A DNA stretch of 64,000 nt from the NCBI RefSeq assembly GCF_007830035.1, contig NZ_VLKN01000001.1, positions 186,001 to 250,000 of the forward strand, written 5' to 3'. This document shows, in pieces, positions 37,476 to 46,984 of the stretch. Position 1 is the first letter of the stretch, and every line of letters starts with the position of its first letter. The notes below the pieces were generated by a model. It made no database searches and was not told the origin of the DNA. It saw only the letters and a program-made list of their open reading frames with translations. Origin of the DNA: Luteimonas cucumeris. GTDB taxonomy: Bacteria > Pseudomonadota > Gammaproteobacteria > Xanthomonadales > Xanthomonadaceae. A program made the translations under genes and the position numbers.

Positions 37476-38528
37476 TCAGCCGGCGAAGCTGGCCTGCAAC
37501 CGGTCGACGATCCGCGACACACCCATCGTCACTGGATCCTCCGCCGGTACGCCCAGTGCTTCCTCGACTTCGCGGCAGGCGCGCGCCGCCGCCTCGGGTG
37601 CCAGCCGCGAAGTGTTCAGCGCCACGCCCGCCACGATCACCTCCGGACTGGTCAGGCGCGCGGCCTGCAGGTTGGCTTCCAGGCACGCGGCCAGCGCGGG
37701 CAGCGGGTAGTCGCGCAGTCCGCGCATGTGCGGCCGGTCCGGCTCGTGGCACAGCACCAGTGCGTCGGGCTGCGCGCCATGCAGCAGCCCCAGCGACACG
37801 CCGGCGTAGGACGGATGGAACAGCGAGCCCTGGCCTTCGATCAGGTCCCAGCCGCCATCGTCGCGCGCAGGCGACAGCCACTCGATGCCGCCGGAAATGA
37901 AGTCGGCGACCACCGCGTCGATCGGTATCCCGCTGCCGGCGATGAAGATGCCGGTCTGCCCGGTCGCACGGAAGTCGGCGCGCAGGCCGCGGCGGTGCAT
38001 TTCCTGTTCCAGCGCCAGCGTCGTGTACATCTTGCCGACCGAACAGTCGGTGCCCACCGTTAGCAGCCGGCGACCGGCACGGCGGCCACCGTTGCCGACC
38101 GGCGTCTTCGGCGCTTCGCGCGCATCGAACAGGAAACGGCCGTTGCGCTCGGCGGCGGCGACGATGCGCGGATGCGCGCTCAACCGCTCGTGCAACCCCG
38201 AGGCCACGTTCATGCCGGCGTCGAGTGCGGCGATCATGTGGTCGACCATGTGCGCGTCCATGCGACCGCCGGCGTTGGCGACGCCGACGATCATGGTGTT
38301 GGCACCCGCGGCGCGCGCCTGCGCGAAATCCAGGTCAGCCAGCCCAAGCGTGGCCCTGCAGTCCACGTCCCGGTACTGGCCGACACACCAGCCGGGGCGC
38401 CAATGCGCCAGCCCGCGCGCGGTCTTGGCCGCGAGGTCGTCGGCGGCATTGCCCAGGTACAGCAGGAACGGCGGCGGCCAACGGCTGGCGTGGCCAGCCT
38501 GTTCGGGAAGGGGGTCGAGCCGGGACAT
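37476..38528 (-). CDS. dgcN: DUF1611 protein, DgcN-like N-acetyltransferase of D-glutamate catabolism
   Basis: A 350-residue protein with an N-terminal Rossmann-like domain and a C-terminal P-loop domain: VGTDCSVGKMYTTLALE near residue 160 is the nucleotide loop, and DLIEGQGSLFHPSYAGVSLGLLHG near 235 is the DUF1611 hallmark. DgcN was described as an acetyltransferase acting on D-glutamate before racemisation by DgcA. No dgcA-like epimerase gene is in the window, so the assignment rests on family and on the gltS and lysR neighbours. It heads the minus-strand cluster. Confidence 0.85.
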   Translation of the reverse strand: MSRLDPLPEQAGHASRWPPPFLLYLGNAADDLAAKTARGLAHWRPGWCVGQYRDVDCRATLGLADLDFAQARAAGANTMIVGVANAGGRMDAHMVDHMIAALDAGMNVASGLHERLSAHPRIVAAAERNGRFLFDAREAPKTPVGNGGRRAGRRLLTVGTDCSVGKMYTTLALEQEMHRRGLRADFRATGQTGIFIAGSGIPIDAVVADFISGGIEWLSPARDDGGWDLIEGQGSLFHPSYAGVSLGLLHGAQPDALVLCHEPDRPHMRGLRDYPLPALAACLEANLQAARLTSPEVIVAGVALNTSRLAPEAAARACREVEEALGVPAEDPVTMGVSRIVDRLQASFAG

Positions 38529-38645
38529 CGGTGGGCGGTTCCTCGAGTGGGTGACTGCGGTCGGGATCGACAGCGAGCCGAAGGTTGCGTTGCGTAGGCC
38601 ACCTTATGCGGCCGAGCGGGTTTCGGCCATTGACCAGACGCAGGT

Positions 38646-38670
38646 CATGCATAGCCGCGGGTTATGCATG
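38646..38670. promoter_or_regulatory. Palindromic operator candidate upstream of dgcN (T-N11-A)
   Basis: CATGCATA at 38646-38653 and TATGCATG at 38663-38670 are exact inverted arms around nine GC-rich bases. The innermost ATA/TAT contain a T-N11-A pattern, the general LysR-type binding signature. The site lies about 120 bases upstream of dgcN and 180 upstream of maeB. The rest of the 318-base gap between these divergent genes holds no gene; TAGAAT at 38813-38818 could be a -10 box for maeB but I see no good -35. Confidence 0.5.
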
Positions 38671-38846
38671 GGGTCGGCATCACGAATCCGATCAGGCACG
38701 TCGTGCGTGACGTGCACCGACGGCAGGCGTCGCGGCTCGTCCGCACCCGTGGTCGAAGCGCTATCGTGGTTTGTCAATCCATCGAGGCCGATGGGCCCAT
38801 ATTGGAAACCGCTAGAATCAACGGCCCGACAACGGCAACAGCGATG

Positions 38847-41180
38847 ATGTCCGACACCCCGTCCAACGACGATTTCAAGCAGGCCGCGCTCGACTACCAC
38901 CGGTTGTCGCCACCGGGCAAGATCAAGGTGGTGCCGACCAAGGCGATGGTCACCCAGCGCGACCTGGCGCTGGCCTACTCGCCAGGCGTGGCTTTTGCGT
39001 GCGAGGCGATCGTCGCCGACCCCAATGCCGCCAGCGAACTGACCGCGCGCGGCAACCTCGTCGCGGTGATCAGCAATGGCACCGCGGTGCTCGGCCTCGG
39101 CGACATCGGTCCGCTGGCCGGCAAGCCGGTGATGGAAGGCAAGGGCGTGCTTTTCCAGAAATTCGCCGGCATCGACGTGTTCGACATCGAGATCGACGAG
39201 CGCGACCCCGACAGGCTGGTCGACATCATCGCCAGCCTGGAGCCGACCTTCGGCGGCATCAACCTCGAGGACATCAAGGCGCCGGAATGCTTCATCGTCG
39301 AGCGCAAGCTGCGTGAGCGGATGAACATCCCCGTCTTCCACGACGACCAGCACGGCACCGCGATCATCGTCGGCGCCGCCGTGCTCAACGCGCTGGAAGT
39401 GGCCGGCAAGAAGATCGAGGACGTCAAGCTCGCCACCGCCGGCGCCGGCGCCGCCGGCATCGCCTGCCTGGACATGCTGGTGGCGCTGGGCATGAAGCCG
39501 GAAAACATCCTGGCCGTGGACCGCGATGGCGTGCTCTACACCGGCCGCGACCACATGGACCCGGACAAGCAGCGCTACGCGCGCGACACCGACAAGCGCA
39601 GCCTCGCCGAGATCATCGATGGCGCCGACATCTTCCTGGGCCTGTCCGCCGGCGGCGTGCTGAAGCCGGAAATGGTGGCGGCGATGGCGCCGCAACCGAT
39701 CATCCTGGCGCTGGCCAACCCGTATCCGGAAATCCTGCCGGAAGACGCGCAGGCGGTGCGCCCGGACTGCATCATCGCCACCGGCCGTTCCGACTATCCC
39801 AACCAGGTCAACAACGCGCTTTGCTTCCCGTACATCTTTCGTGGCGCGCTCGATGCCGGCGCGACCGAGATCAACGAGGCGATGAAGCTGGCCTGCGTGC
39901 GCGCCATCGCCAAGCTGGCGCGGATGGAATCATCGGACCTGGGCAGCGCCTACGGCGGCGACGTGCCGACCTTCGGCCGCGACTACATCATTCCGCGACC
40001 GTTCGACCCGCGCCTGCTGATGATGCTGGCGCCGTGCGTGGCGCAGGCGGCGATGGACTCGGGTATCGCGCTGCGGCCGATCATGGACATGGATGCCTAT
40101 CGCGAGAAACTCGGCCAGTTCATCTACCGTACCGGCCTGCTGATGAAGCCGGTCTACGATCGCGCCCGCGCCGACAAGCAGCGGGTGGTTTACGCCGAAG
40201 GTGAAGAGGAAACGGTGCTGCGCGCGGTGCAGACCGTGATCGACGACCAGCTGGCCACGCCGATCCTCATCGGTCGCCCGGACGTGATCGAGGCGCGCAT
40301 CGAGCGCCTCGGCCTGCGCATGCGCGCCGGCGTCGATTTCGAGCTCACCAACATCAACGACGACCCGCGCTTCAACGACTACTGGCAGTACTACCACTCG
40401 CTCACCGAACGCCGTGGCGTGACCCCGGCAGCAGCCAAGAACCTGCTGCGCTCGCGGCCGACGCTGATCGCCGCGATCATGGTCCAGCGCGGCGAGGCCG
40501 ACGCGCTGATCAGCGGCCTGGTTGGCCGCTTCCACAAGAAGCTCGGCTACCTGCGTAGCGTGATCCCGCTGGATCATGGCGTCCAGAGCACCTCGGCGAT
40601 GACCGGCGTGATCAACCACCTGGGCGCGTGGTTCTTCCTCGACACGCACGTGCAGGTCGACCCGACCGCCGAGCAGATCGCCGAGGCGACGTTGCAGGCC
40701 AGTTACCGGCTCAAGCTGTTCGGCATCGAGCCGAAGGTGGCGCTGTTGTCGCACTCCAACTTCGGCAGCCACGACAATCCCAGCGCCGCCAAGATGCGGC
40801 GCGTGCGCGAGATCCTGAAGACGCGTGCGCCGCGCCTGGATATGGATGGCGAGATGCAGGGCGACACCGCCTGGGACGAAATGCTGCGCCAGCGCATGTT
40901 TCCCAACACCACCCTGACCGGCCGCGCCAACCTGTTCGTGATGCCCAACCTGGACGCGGCCAACATCACCTACAACATGGTGCGGGTGATGACCGACGGC
41001 GTGGCCATCGGCCCGATCCTGATGGGCGTCTCGCTGCCGGCGCACATCCTGACCCCGGCCTCGACCGCGCGCCGGATCATCAACATGACCGCGATCGCCG
41101 CGGTCGAGGCACAGATCCGCAAGCTGCAGCGCGAAGCCGGCGAGGCCAGCGGGCGGTTGATGCGGGACGAGCCGGGTTGA
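38847..41180 (+). CDS. maeB: NADP-dependent malic enzyme with phosphotransacetylase-like C-terminal domain
   Basis: A 777-residue MaeB-type enzyme that decarboxylates malate to pyruvate with NADP reduction. The malic-enzyme part covers residues 1-425: [11 protein letters not shown] near 44, [15 protein letters not shown] near 73, [13 protein letters not shown] near 163 and [16 protein letters not shown] near 194 (NADP site). Residues about 440-777 are the phosphotransacetylase-like regulatory domain. Acetyl-CoA often controls MaeB enzymes through it. ATG 38844 and 38847 are adjacent starts without a clear Shine-Dalgarno. Confidence 0.94.
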   Translation: MSDTPSNDDFKQAALDYHRLSPPGKIKVVPTKAMVTQRDLALAYSPGVAFACEAIVADPNAASELTARGNLVAVISNGTAVLGLGDIGPLAGKPVMEGKGVLFQKFAGIDVFDIEIDERDPDRLVDIIASLEPTFGGINLEDIKAPECFIVERKLRERMNIPVFHDDQHGTAIIVGAAVLNALEVAGKKIEDVKLATAGAGAAGIACLDMLVALGMKPENILAVDRDGVLYTGRDHMDPDKQRYARDTDKRSLAEIIDGADIFLGLSAGGVLKPEMVAAMAPQPIILALANPYPEILPEDAQAVRPDCIIATGRSDYPNQVNNALCFPYIFRGALDAGATEINEAMKLACVRAIAKLARMESSDLGSAYGGDVPTFGRDYIIPRPFDPRLLMMLAPCVAQAAMDSGIALRPIMDMDAYREKLGQFIYRTGLLMKPVYDRARADKQRVVYAEGEEETVLRAVQTVIDDQLATPILIGRPDVIEARIERLGLRMRAGVDFELTNINDDPRFNDYWQYYHSLTERRGVTPAAAKNLLRSRPTLIAAIMVQRGEADALISGLVGRFHKKLGYLRSVIPLDHGVQSTSAMTGVINHLGAWFFLDTHVQVDPTAEQIAEATLQASYRLKLFGIEPKVALLSHSNFGSHDNPSAAKMRRVREILKTRAPRLDMDGEMQGDTAWDEMLRQRMFPNTTLTGRANLFVMPNLDAANITYNMVRVMTDGVAIGPILMGVSLPAHILTPASTARRIINMTAIAAVEAQIRKLQREAGEASGRLMRDEPG

Positions 41181-41289
41181 TTGGCTTGCGTCTTGTTTTG
41201 TGGTCATATCCGGACGTATTCCAGGTCACGGCGATGACTGCGAATGTCCGGGGGAGCAGCTGCGTGAACTTCAAGATGCCGAGACCTGC

Positions 41290-42285
41290 ATGCCTGTCCT
41301 GAACCTGATCGCATGGGACAACGGCGTCGGCCTTTCCCGCGACCTGCGCCTGCTTGCGACCGCGCTGGAAAAAGCAGGTTATGACGTGCGGCTCAGTCCC
41401 GTGGGCAGGGGCAAGTTGCGCAAATGGTCTCGTCCCCTGCGGATGCACCTGCGCCTTACCCGGGAGCGGCTGATGGGTGGCAGGGAGCATTATCCCTACG
41501 ACGCCAACATCATGCTGGAGCACATCCGTACCGAGGACATTCCGTTCGCCCGCCGCAATTTCTTCGTACCCAATCCGGAATGGTGCCTGTGGTCCGACGT
41601 GTCGCTGCTGCCGCGCGTGGATGCGGTACTGACCAAGACCCGGCATGCGGAGACGATGTTCAGCGAGCACGGCCATCGCGTCGCGCATGTCGGCTTCACC
41701 AGTGAGGATCGCTACGATCCATCCGTTGCACGCGACCGCTGTTTCTTCCACCTGGCCGGACGCAGCCAGAACAAGGGTACGCAGCGCCTGCTCGAGCTAT
41801 GGCGCAAACATCCCGAGTGGCCGCGCCTGACCGTAGTGCAGAACCCGCGCGAGGCCAAGCTGATCGAACCGGCCGTGGCCAACATCGACCACCGCGTGGA
41901 CTACATCGACGATGCCGAGTTGCGTCGCCTGCAGAATGCCCACTGGTTCCACCTGTGCCCGTCGGAAACGGAAGGCTTCGGCCACTACCTGGTGGAGGCG
42001 ATGAGCGTGGCCGCGGTCGCGATCACCACCGACGCCGCGCCGATGAACGAACTGGTCCAAGCCAATCGTGGCGTGCTGGTAGATTATGCGTCCACCGGGA
42101 TCCAGCATCTGGCGACCACCTATTTCTTCGACGAGAGCGTGCTTGAAGCGCGGGTCGAGCAGCTGCTGGCGCTATCGGATGACGAGCTGAAGCAGATCGG
42201 ACGTGCGGCACGCGACTGGTTCCTGGCCAATGATCGCGGCTTCAGCCGACGCCTGCGCGATGCACTGGAGCCGCTGCTCAGTTGA
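41290..42285 (+). CDS. Glycosyltransferase, GT-B fold (family 4-like)
   Basis: A 331-residue protein. The C-terminal half has CPSETEGFGHYLVEAMSVAAVAITT near residue 225, the E-x7-E nucleotide-sugar motif of GT4 enzymes, and FHLAGRSQNKGTQRLLELW near 155 marks the start of that domain. The N-terminal acceptor domain begins LNLIAWDNGVGLSRDL. No membrane segment. Donor and acceptor are unknown. It is the first of five glycosyltransferases in 5 kb and overlaps the convergent GT2 gene by eight bases. Confidence 0.85.
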   Translation: MPVLNLIAWDNGVGLSRDLRLLATALEKAGYDVRLSPVGRGKLRKWSRPLRMHLRLTRERLMGGREHYPYDANIMLEHIRTEDIPFARRNFFVPNPEWCLWSDVSLLPRVDAVLTKTRHAETMFSEHGHRVAHVGFTSEDRYDPSVARDRCFFHLAGRSQNKGTQRLLELWRKHPEWPRLTVVQNPREAKLIEPAVANIDHRVDYIDDAELRRLQNAHWFHLCPSETEGFGHYLVEAMSVAAVAITTDAAPMNELVQANRGVLVDYASTGIQHLATTYFFDESVLEARVEQLLALSDDELKQIGRAARDWFLANDRGFSRRLRDALEPLLS

Positions 42286-43144
42286 CGGTGGCCGCGTCGC
42301 GCAGGTCGGGCAACGGCAGCCTATACTCATCGATGTATTGATTGATGCCCAGTTCGCAGCGCGTCGTTGCGTGGCGTATCGTTTCCTGCAGTACCCGGTT
42401 GTTGGGCAGCGACAAGTCCTCCGGATCGACCGGTGCGCGCGAGTCGTGCAGCAGATGCACGGCCAGCCCCGCGAACTTCAAGCGTCGCCGCCGCACGTTC
42501 GCGTTGCGCAGGCGCGCGTCGATCTCCAGGTCCTCGCTGCCGTAACCTTCCATGCGCTCATCGAAACCGTTGACACGGATCAGGTCCGCGCGCCAGAAAC
42601 TCATGTTGCAACTCATCACGGTCACGCCGGCATGTGCCGAGCGCGCCTTGTGCCGGGCCATCCAGGGCCAGCGCAGGGAATGGCGTCGTTCGTCGCCATG
42701 CGTCGCGGTGAAATCCACCGGCATCCAGGGCGCGAACGACGGTCGTTCTCCGGCCAGCAGGCGCCGGGTGTAGTCCGCGGTGGCCTGCAGGCGGCCGCCC
42801 TGCAGGAAGCTGCCGGTTTCGGACAGCGCCAGGTGATCGGCGATGAAATCGGGGTGCAGCACCATGTCGCCGTCGATGCAGACCACGTAATCGCCGCGAC
42901 TTGCGGCGATGGCGCGGTTGCGGATGCTCGCGGCGCGGAAGCCGAGATCCTGCTGCCACACGTGTCGCAGCGCGGTCGGGAAATCCCGGGCCCGCGCCAG
43001 CAGCAGGTCGCGGGTGTCCTCGCGTGAGCCGTCGTCGGCCACGATGACTTCGTCGGGCAGCCGGGTCTGCCGGCGCACGCTAGCCAGCACCGCGGCCAGG
43101 GCCTGCTTCCAGTTGTAGGTGGTGACCAGCAGGCTGCAGCGCAT
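42278..43144 (-). CDS. Glycosyltransferase family 2 with galactosyltransferase-type C-terminus (paralogue 1)
   Basis: A 288-residue GT-A enzyme. SLLVTTYNWKQAL at the start, VIVADDGSREDT near residue 34 and CIDGDMVLHPDF near 90 (DxD-like metal site) are GT2 motifs. SCNMSFWRADLIRVNGFDE and YGSEDLEIDARL near 205 are the Glyco_transf_7C (galactosyltransferase) block. ATG 43144 lies two bases after the stop of the tandem paralogue. It overlaps the convergent GT-B gene by eight bases. It probably adds a hexose to a surface glycan. Confidence 0.88.
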   Translation of the reverse strand: MRCSLLVTTYNWKQALAAVLASVRRQTRLPDEVIVADDGSREDTRDLLLARARDFPTALRHVWQQDLGFRAASIRNRAIAASRGDYVVCIDGDMVLHPDFIADHLALSETGSFLQGGRLQATADYTRRLLAGERPSFAPWMPVDFTATHGDERRHSLRWPWMARHKARSAHAGVTVMSCNMSFWRADLIRVNGFDERMEGYGSEDLEIDARLRNANVRRRRLKFAGLAVHLLHDSRAPVDPEDLSLPNNRVLQETIRHATTRCELGINQYIDEYRLPLPDLRDAATVN

Positions 43145-43146
43145 CG

Positions 43147-43968
43147 TCAACCCGCGCCACGTGCGCGTGTCACGTGCGCATCCAGGCCACGTTCGCAGCG
43201 AATCGCCTGCGTCGCAAGGACACGATTGAACAGGCGATCGTTGGGCAGTACTTCGGTCGGGGGTATGCCATCAGGCCAGCGCATGTCGTGCCAGAGATGG
43301 ATCGCAAGGCCGGCGAAGCGCAGCGGACGACGCACCACGCCCGCGTGCTTGAGTCGCCAGGCGAGATCGTCATCCTCGCGGCCCCAGCCCTCGTAGTCAT
43401 CGTCGAAACCGTTGACCTTGTCTAGGTCGCTGCGCCACACGCCCATGTTGCAGCTCATCACCTGGCCACCGTCGGCGGTGCGCGCCTTGCGCCGTGCCAG
43501 CCACGGCAGGCGCAGCGCGTGCTTGGCCTTGAAATGACCGGGCATCAACGGCGAGAAGCGGGGCTTGCCGCCCGCGAGCAAGCGCGCCGATTCCGCGGGT
43601 GCACTGTTCAGCCTGCCGCCCTGCAGGAAGATGCCAGGACGGATCAGCGCCAGATGGTCGGCGACGAACTGCGGGTGCAGGATCATGTCACCGTCGACGA
43701 AGATGACGTAGTCGCCCGAGCTTGTGGCGATGCCGAGGTTGCGCACGCGTGCCGCACGGAAGCCGGCATCCTCCTGCCAGACATGCCGTAACGGAACCGG
43801 GAAGCCGGGGGCCATCTCCCGCACCAGCGCCGCGGTGTCCTCGCGTGACCCGTCGTCGGCGACGATCACTTCCTGTGGCAACGTGCGTTGCGCGGCGATG
43901 CTTCGCAGGCAAAGGCCGAGCGCCTCCTTCCAGTTGTAGGTCGAAACGATCAGGCTGACGGTGGTCAC
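43147..43968 (-). CDS. Glycosyltransferase family 2 with galactosyltransferase-type C-terminus (paralogue 2)
   Basis: A 273-residue protein closely similar to its neighbour: SLIVSTYNWKEAL, VIVADDGSREDT, FVDGDMILHPQF and GWGREDDDLAWRL match position for position. The two are a tandem duplication. The start is uncertain: GTG 43968 lines up with the paralogue start and is used here, while a GTG at 44058 would add 30 unmatched residues. Neither has a clear ribosome-binding site. The close spacing suggests the two enzymes work on the same glycan. Confidence 0.85.
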   Translation of the reverse strand: MTTVSLIVSTYNWKEALGLCLRSIAAQRTLPQEVIVADDGSREDTAALVREMAPGFPVPLRHVWQEDAGFRAARVRNLGIATSSGDYVIFVDGDMILHPQFVADHLALIRPGIFLQGGRLNSAPAESARLLAGGKPRFSPLMPGHFKAKHALRLPWLARRKARTADGGQVMSCNMGVWRSDLDKVNGFDDDYEGWGREDDDLAWRLKHAGVVRRPLRFAGLAIHLWHDMRWPDGIPPTEVLPNDRLFNRVLATQAIRCERGLDAHVTRARGAG

Positions 43969-44150
43969 TGCGGCTCGGATCGGGGGAGGGGCGTCGGATA
44001 TTATCCGGCTGGAAGCCCGCGATGCCACGGGCCTTGCCGCATGTTGCAGGCGGTTCACGCAGGCTGTGCGAGGCGTCCTGTTCTGCAGGCCACCGCCACG
44101 TCTGCTCCAGGCAGATCCAGCCGGACTCCCACTGCCACGGTCAGAGCGAC

Positions 44151-45077
44151 ATGCCCCCCGAAGTTTCCGTCATCGTTCCCAACTACAACCATGCGCCCTA
44201 CCTGGTGCAACGCATCGATTCGGTCCTCGCGCAGACCTGCCAGGACTTCGAGCTGATCCTGCTCGACGACTGCTCGACGGACGACAGCCGCACGCTGCTG
44301 GAGCGTTACCGCTCGCATCCCAAGGTGTCGCACCTGGTCTGCAACGAACAGAACAGCGGCAGCACCTTCAAACAGTGGGACAAGGGCATCGCGCTGGCGC
44401 AGGGCCGCTACATCTGGATCGCCGAAAGCGACGACTGGTGCGAGCCCACGTTCCTGGAAACCATGCTGGAAGGCATCCGGCAGGACGACGACTGCGTGCT
44501 CAGCTACTGCCAGGCGTATTTCGTCGGCCCGGAAGGCAGGCTCAACTGGCAGTCCCACCACGACCGGCTGTCCGAACTGGTGGAGGGCGGCGATTTCATC
44601 CGCCGCTACATGGCGCCGATCTCGATCTACAACGCCAGCATGGTGTTGTGGCGCAAGGACCGATACCCATCGATACCGCGGGATTTCACCAGATACCGCT
44701 TCTGCGGCGACTGGATGTTCTGGATCGCCCTGGCCCGGCTGGGCAAGGTGCACATCAGCGGCAAGCTGCTCGACTACTACCGCCAGCATCCGGACAACGT
44801 CAGCAGCGGTGTCTATCGCAGCGGATTGAATTTCGTCGAAGAGCTCGAAGTACTGAACTGGATGTTCTCCGAAGGCCTGATCGGCGACCGCGAATACACC
44901 CGCGTGTACAAGCAGAAGTTCCGCGAGTACTGGCCGCTGCGCGGGCGGATCGACCCGGCTCTGCGGCCCCGGATCGAAGCGCTGTTCCGGCGTCCGTCGT
45001 CGCCGGCCACGCCCACGCTGGCGATTCGGCTCGGCGCAATCTGGCACGACTTGCGCGGCCGTGGCCGGTCGCGCTGA
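44151..45077 (+). CDS. Glycosyltransferase family 2
   Basis: A 308-residue GT-A enzyme. VSVIVPNYNHAPYLVQRIDS at the start, LILLDDCSTDDS near residue 36 and IWIAESDDWCEPTFL near 88 (DD metal site) define it. WMFWIALARLGKVHISGKLLDYYRQHPDNVS near 190 is the usual acceptor-side region. ATG 44151 starts directly at the GT2 fold. It lies between the two minus-strand GT2 groups and ends three bases from a convergent GT2 gene. Confidence 0.88.
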   Translation: MPPEVSVIVPNYNHAPYLVQRIDSVLAQTCQDFELILLDDCSTDDSRTLLERYRSHPKVSHLVCNEQNSGSTFKQWDKGIALAQGRYIWIAESDDWCEPTFLETMLEGIRQDDDCVLSYCQAYFVGPEGRLNWQSHHDRLSELVEGGDFIRRYMAPISIYNASMVLWRKDRYPSIPRDFTRYRFCGDWMFWIALARLGKVHISGKLLDYYRQHPDNVSSGVYRSGLNFVEELEVLNWMFSEGLIGDREYTRVYKQKFREYWPLRGRIDPALRPRIEALFRRPSSPATPTLAIRLGAIWHDLRGRGRSR

Positions 45078-45080
45078 TGC

Positions 45081-46079
45081 TCAGGCGCGGAACAAGGGCG
45101 TTGCCGGTGGCGGATCGTTGCGGGCGCGGCGGATCTTGCGCATGCAGCGTTTGTGGAACTGCAGCACGTTGAACCAGGTGAAGCTGTTCCAAGGCGGCAC
45201 CGAACGGCGGTACCGCCACATCACCCGCCACAACGGCCACGTGCGTTCCTCGACCGCGGCCAGCAGCGCCTGTTCCCAATCGTGCGCGGCGGCGCTGCCA
45301 CGCCAGCCACTGGCGTGCAGCGCCCGGGCCAGGTAGAGCCGTTCGGCGATCCACTTGCGATGCGATGAACCCAGATACCCTTCGCGGCGCCATTTGCGCC
45401 GACTCATGTGTTGTCCGCTTTTCATTCCCAGCGCAGAGGTCGCGTCCACATGCCGACGGAAGCGGACCAGCGGCTGGTCGAGGTAGACCACCCCGCCATG
45501 CGCGGCCGCGCACATGCCGAGCCACCAGTCGTGGTAAAGCAGTTCCGGGGCCGGGCCAGCGAGCGGCAGGAGCTGGCGGCGGACCAGCAGCGCATGCCCG
45601 GACACCGTGTTCTGGAACACGAAGCGCAGGGGGTCCCGGCCCGAATGCATGATCAGGTCGTCCGACACGCGACGCCCCAGTCTTTCGCCGTGCTGGTCGA
45701 TGTATTCGGAATCGCAGTAGGCCAGGTCGGCCGTGCCGATCGCCGTCAGCAGCCTCGCCAGCTTGCACGGATGCCAGATGTCGTCCTGGTCGCAGGGTGC
45801 GATGAATTCGCCCCTGCACAAGGCCATTGCGCGCTCGAAACTACGCAGGTGGCCAAGATTATGCGGATTGCTGTGGACCTGCACGCGCGCATCTCGCGCT
45901 GCATATTCCTGCAGCAGGACCAGGCTGCCGTCGCTGGAGGCATCGTCGACGGCCACGACCTCAAGCTGCACGTCCTGTTGCGCGAGTACTGAATCCAGTT
46001 GTTCGCGCAGGTGTCCTGCGCCGTTGTAGACGCACAGCGCCACGGACACCAAGGGGGCGGGAGTGGGGAGCATCGGCAT
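45081..46079 (-). CDS. Glycosyltransferase family 2, rhamnosyltransferase-like
   Basis: A 332-residue enzyme. VSVALCVYNGAGHLREQLDSVLAQ, VAVDDASSDGSL near residue 42 and IAPCDQDDIWHPCKLARL near 92 (QDD metal site) are the GT2 motifs seen in rhamnosyl and related transferases. YHDWWLGMCAAAHG near 182 fits as well. The C-terminal 60 residues are basic and may touch the membrane. ATG 46079 is followed by ATG 46073. It sits 81 bases after the STAS gene on the same strand. Confidence 0.87.
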   Translation of the reverse strand: MPMLPTPAPLVSVALCVYNGAGHLREQLDSVLAQQDVQLEVVAVDDASSDGSLVLLQEYAARDARVQVHSNPHNLGHLRSFERAMALCRGEFIAPCDQDDIWHPCKLARLLTAIGTADLAYCDSEYIDQHGERLGRRVSDDLIMHSGRDPLRFVFQNTVSGHALLVRRQLLPLAGPAPELLYHDWWLGMCAAAHGGVVYLDQPLVRFRRHVDATSALGMKSGQHMSRRKWRREGYLGSSHRKWIAERLYLARALHASGWRGSAAAHDWEQALLAAVEERTWPLWRVMWRYRRSVPPWNSFTWFNVLQFHKRCMRKIRRARNDPPPATPLFRA

Positions 46080-46160
46080 TCCATGACCGAAAAACGCGGG
46101 GACGTGAATCGTAACCAGCTCCGCCGCCGCCAGCCCTGCGCCGCGCTGAACGACGTGCGC

Positions 46161-46544
46161 TCAGTCCTCGTCGCTGCCGCGCAGCACCTTCTGCTGCATC
46201 GCATCCAGATAGGCATCGGCTTCGGCCACCGAGGTGAACACCTCGGACATCGGTACTGCCCTGACGATGTCGAACACCTTGGCGATCTGCGGCTGCAGGT
46301 TGGCGACCAGCACCTTGCCGTCGCGCGCGGACAGGGCCTTGCGCGCCTTGAACACCGATCGGATGCCGGCCGAACTGATGTAGTCCAGGCCACTCAGGTC
46401 CAGCACCAGCGAACGGATGTCGGAGGCCAGCACCGGCGCCAGGCGACGGTCGAACTCGTCGTAGCTGTGCGTGTCCAGGCGGCCGGCCACGGCCACGCGC
46501 TGGCTGTCGCCGCGCGGCGGGTCGATGCTGATCTGCAGGTCCAT
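46161..46544 (-). CDS. STAS-domain anti-sigma factor antagonist (RsbV/SpoIIAA-like)
   Basis: A 127-residue protein with a single STAS domain. LVLDLSGLDYISSAGIRSVFKARKAL near residue 45-70 has the phosphorylatable serine region of anti-sigma antagonists (D-x-I-S-S-A-G). It would bind the RsbW-type kinase encoded 15 bases upstream when unphosphorylated and be reactivated by the SpoIIE phosphatase two genes upstream. It is the last gene of the three-gene switch operon. The final target, a sigma factor or another protein, is not in the window. Confidence 0.9.
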   Translation of the reverse strand: MDLQISIDPPRGDSQRVAVAGRLDTHSYDEFDRRLAPVLASDIRSLVLDLSGLDYISSAGIRSVFKARKALSARDGKVLVANLQPQIAKVFDIVRAVPMSEVFTSVAEADAYLDAMQQKVLRGSDED

Positions 46545-46559
46545 GGCGATCTCCGGTGG

Positions 46560-46982
46560 TCAGTGCCCGAGGGCAGGATCGCGCAGCGTCACACGCAGCA
46601 CGTTGTAGGGTTCTTCACGCGCGTAGCTCAGGCTCTGCGCCAGTTCGCGCACCAGGTGCAGGCCGAGGCCGCCGAGCGGGCGCTGGTCGATATCCGCGTC
46701 CAGCAGTGGCGGCGACACGGCGAGCGGATCGAACGGCCGGCCGTCGTCGCGGAATTCCATCGCCAAGGCACCGGGCCGGCGCTCGATCGCCACCAGCACC
46801 TCGCCCTGCGCGCCGGCGTCGTAGCCGTGCTCGACGACATTGCACGCCACTTCCTCGGCGACCAGGCGCACGTCATCGCGCAGTGCGCGGTCGACGCCCT
46901 GCGCCAGCAGCGCCGCGTCGATGGCATCGGCCAGTTCGCGAAGGTGCTCGCGCTGGTTCGGGATCGCGATCTGCAGATGCAT
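46560..46982 (-). CDS. RsbW-type serine kinase / anti-sigma factor (HATPase)
   Basis: A 140-residue GHKL ATPase-fold protein. VAEEVACNVVEHGYDAG near residue 42 is the N box, MEFRDDGRPFDPLA near 75 the G1 box and GGLGLHLVREL near 103 the G2 box. Such proteins phosphorylate a STAS antagonist or hold a sigma factor. ATG 46982 is two bases after the phosphatase stop, so translation is probably coupled. Partners are encoded on both sides. Confidence 0.9.
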   Translation of the reverse strand: MHLQIAIPNQREHLRELADAIDAALLAQGVDRALRDDVRLVAEEVACNVVEHGYDAGAQGEVLVAIERRPGALAMEFRDDGRPFDPLAVSPPLLDADIDQRPLGGLGLHLVRELAQSLSYAREEPYNVLRVTLRDPALGH

Positions 46983-46984
46983 GC

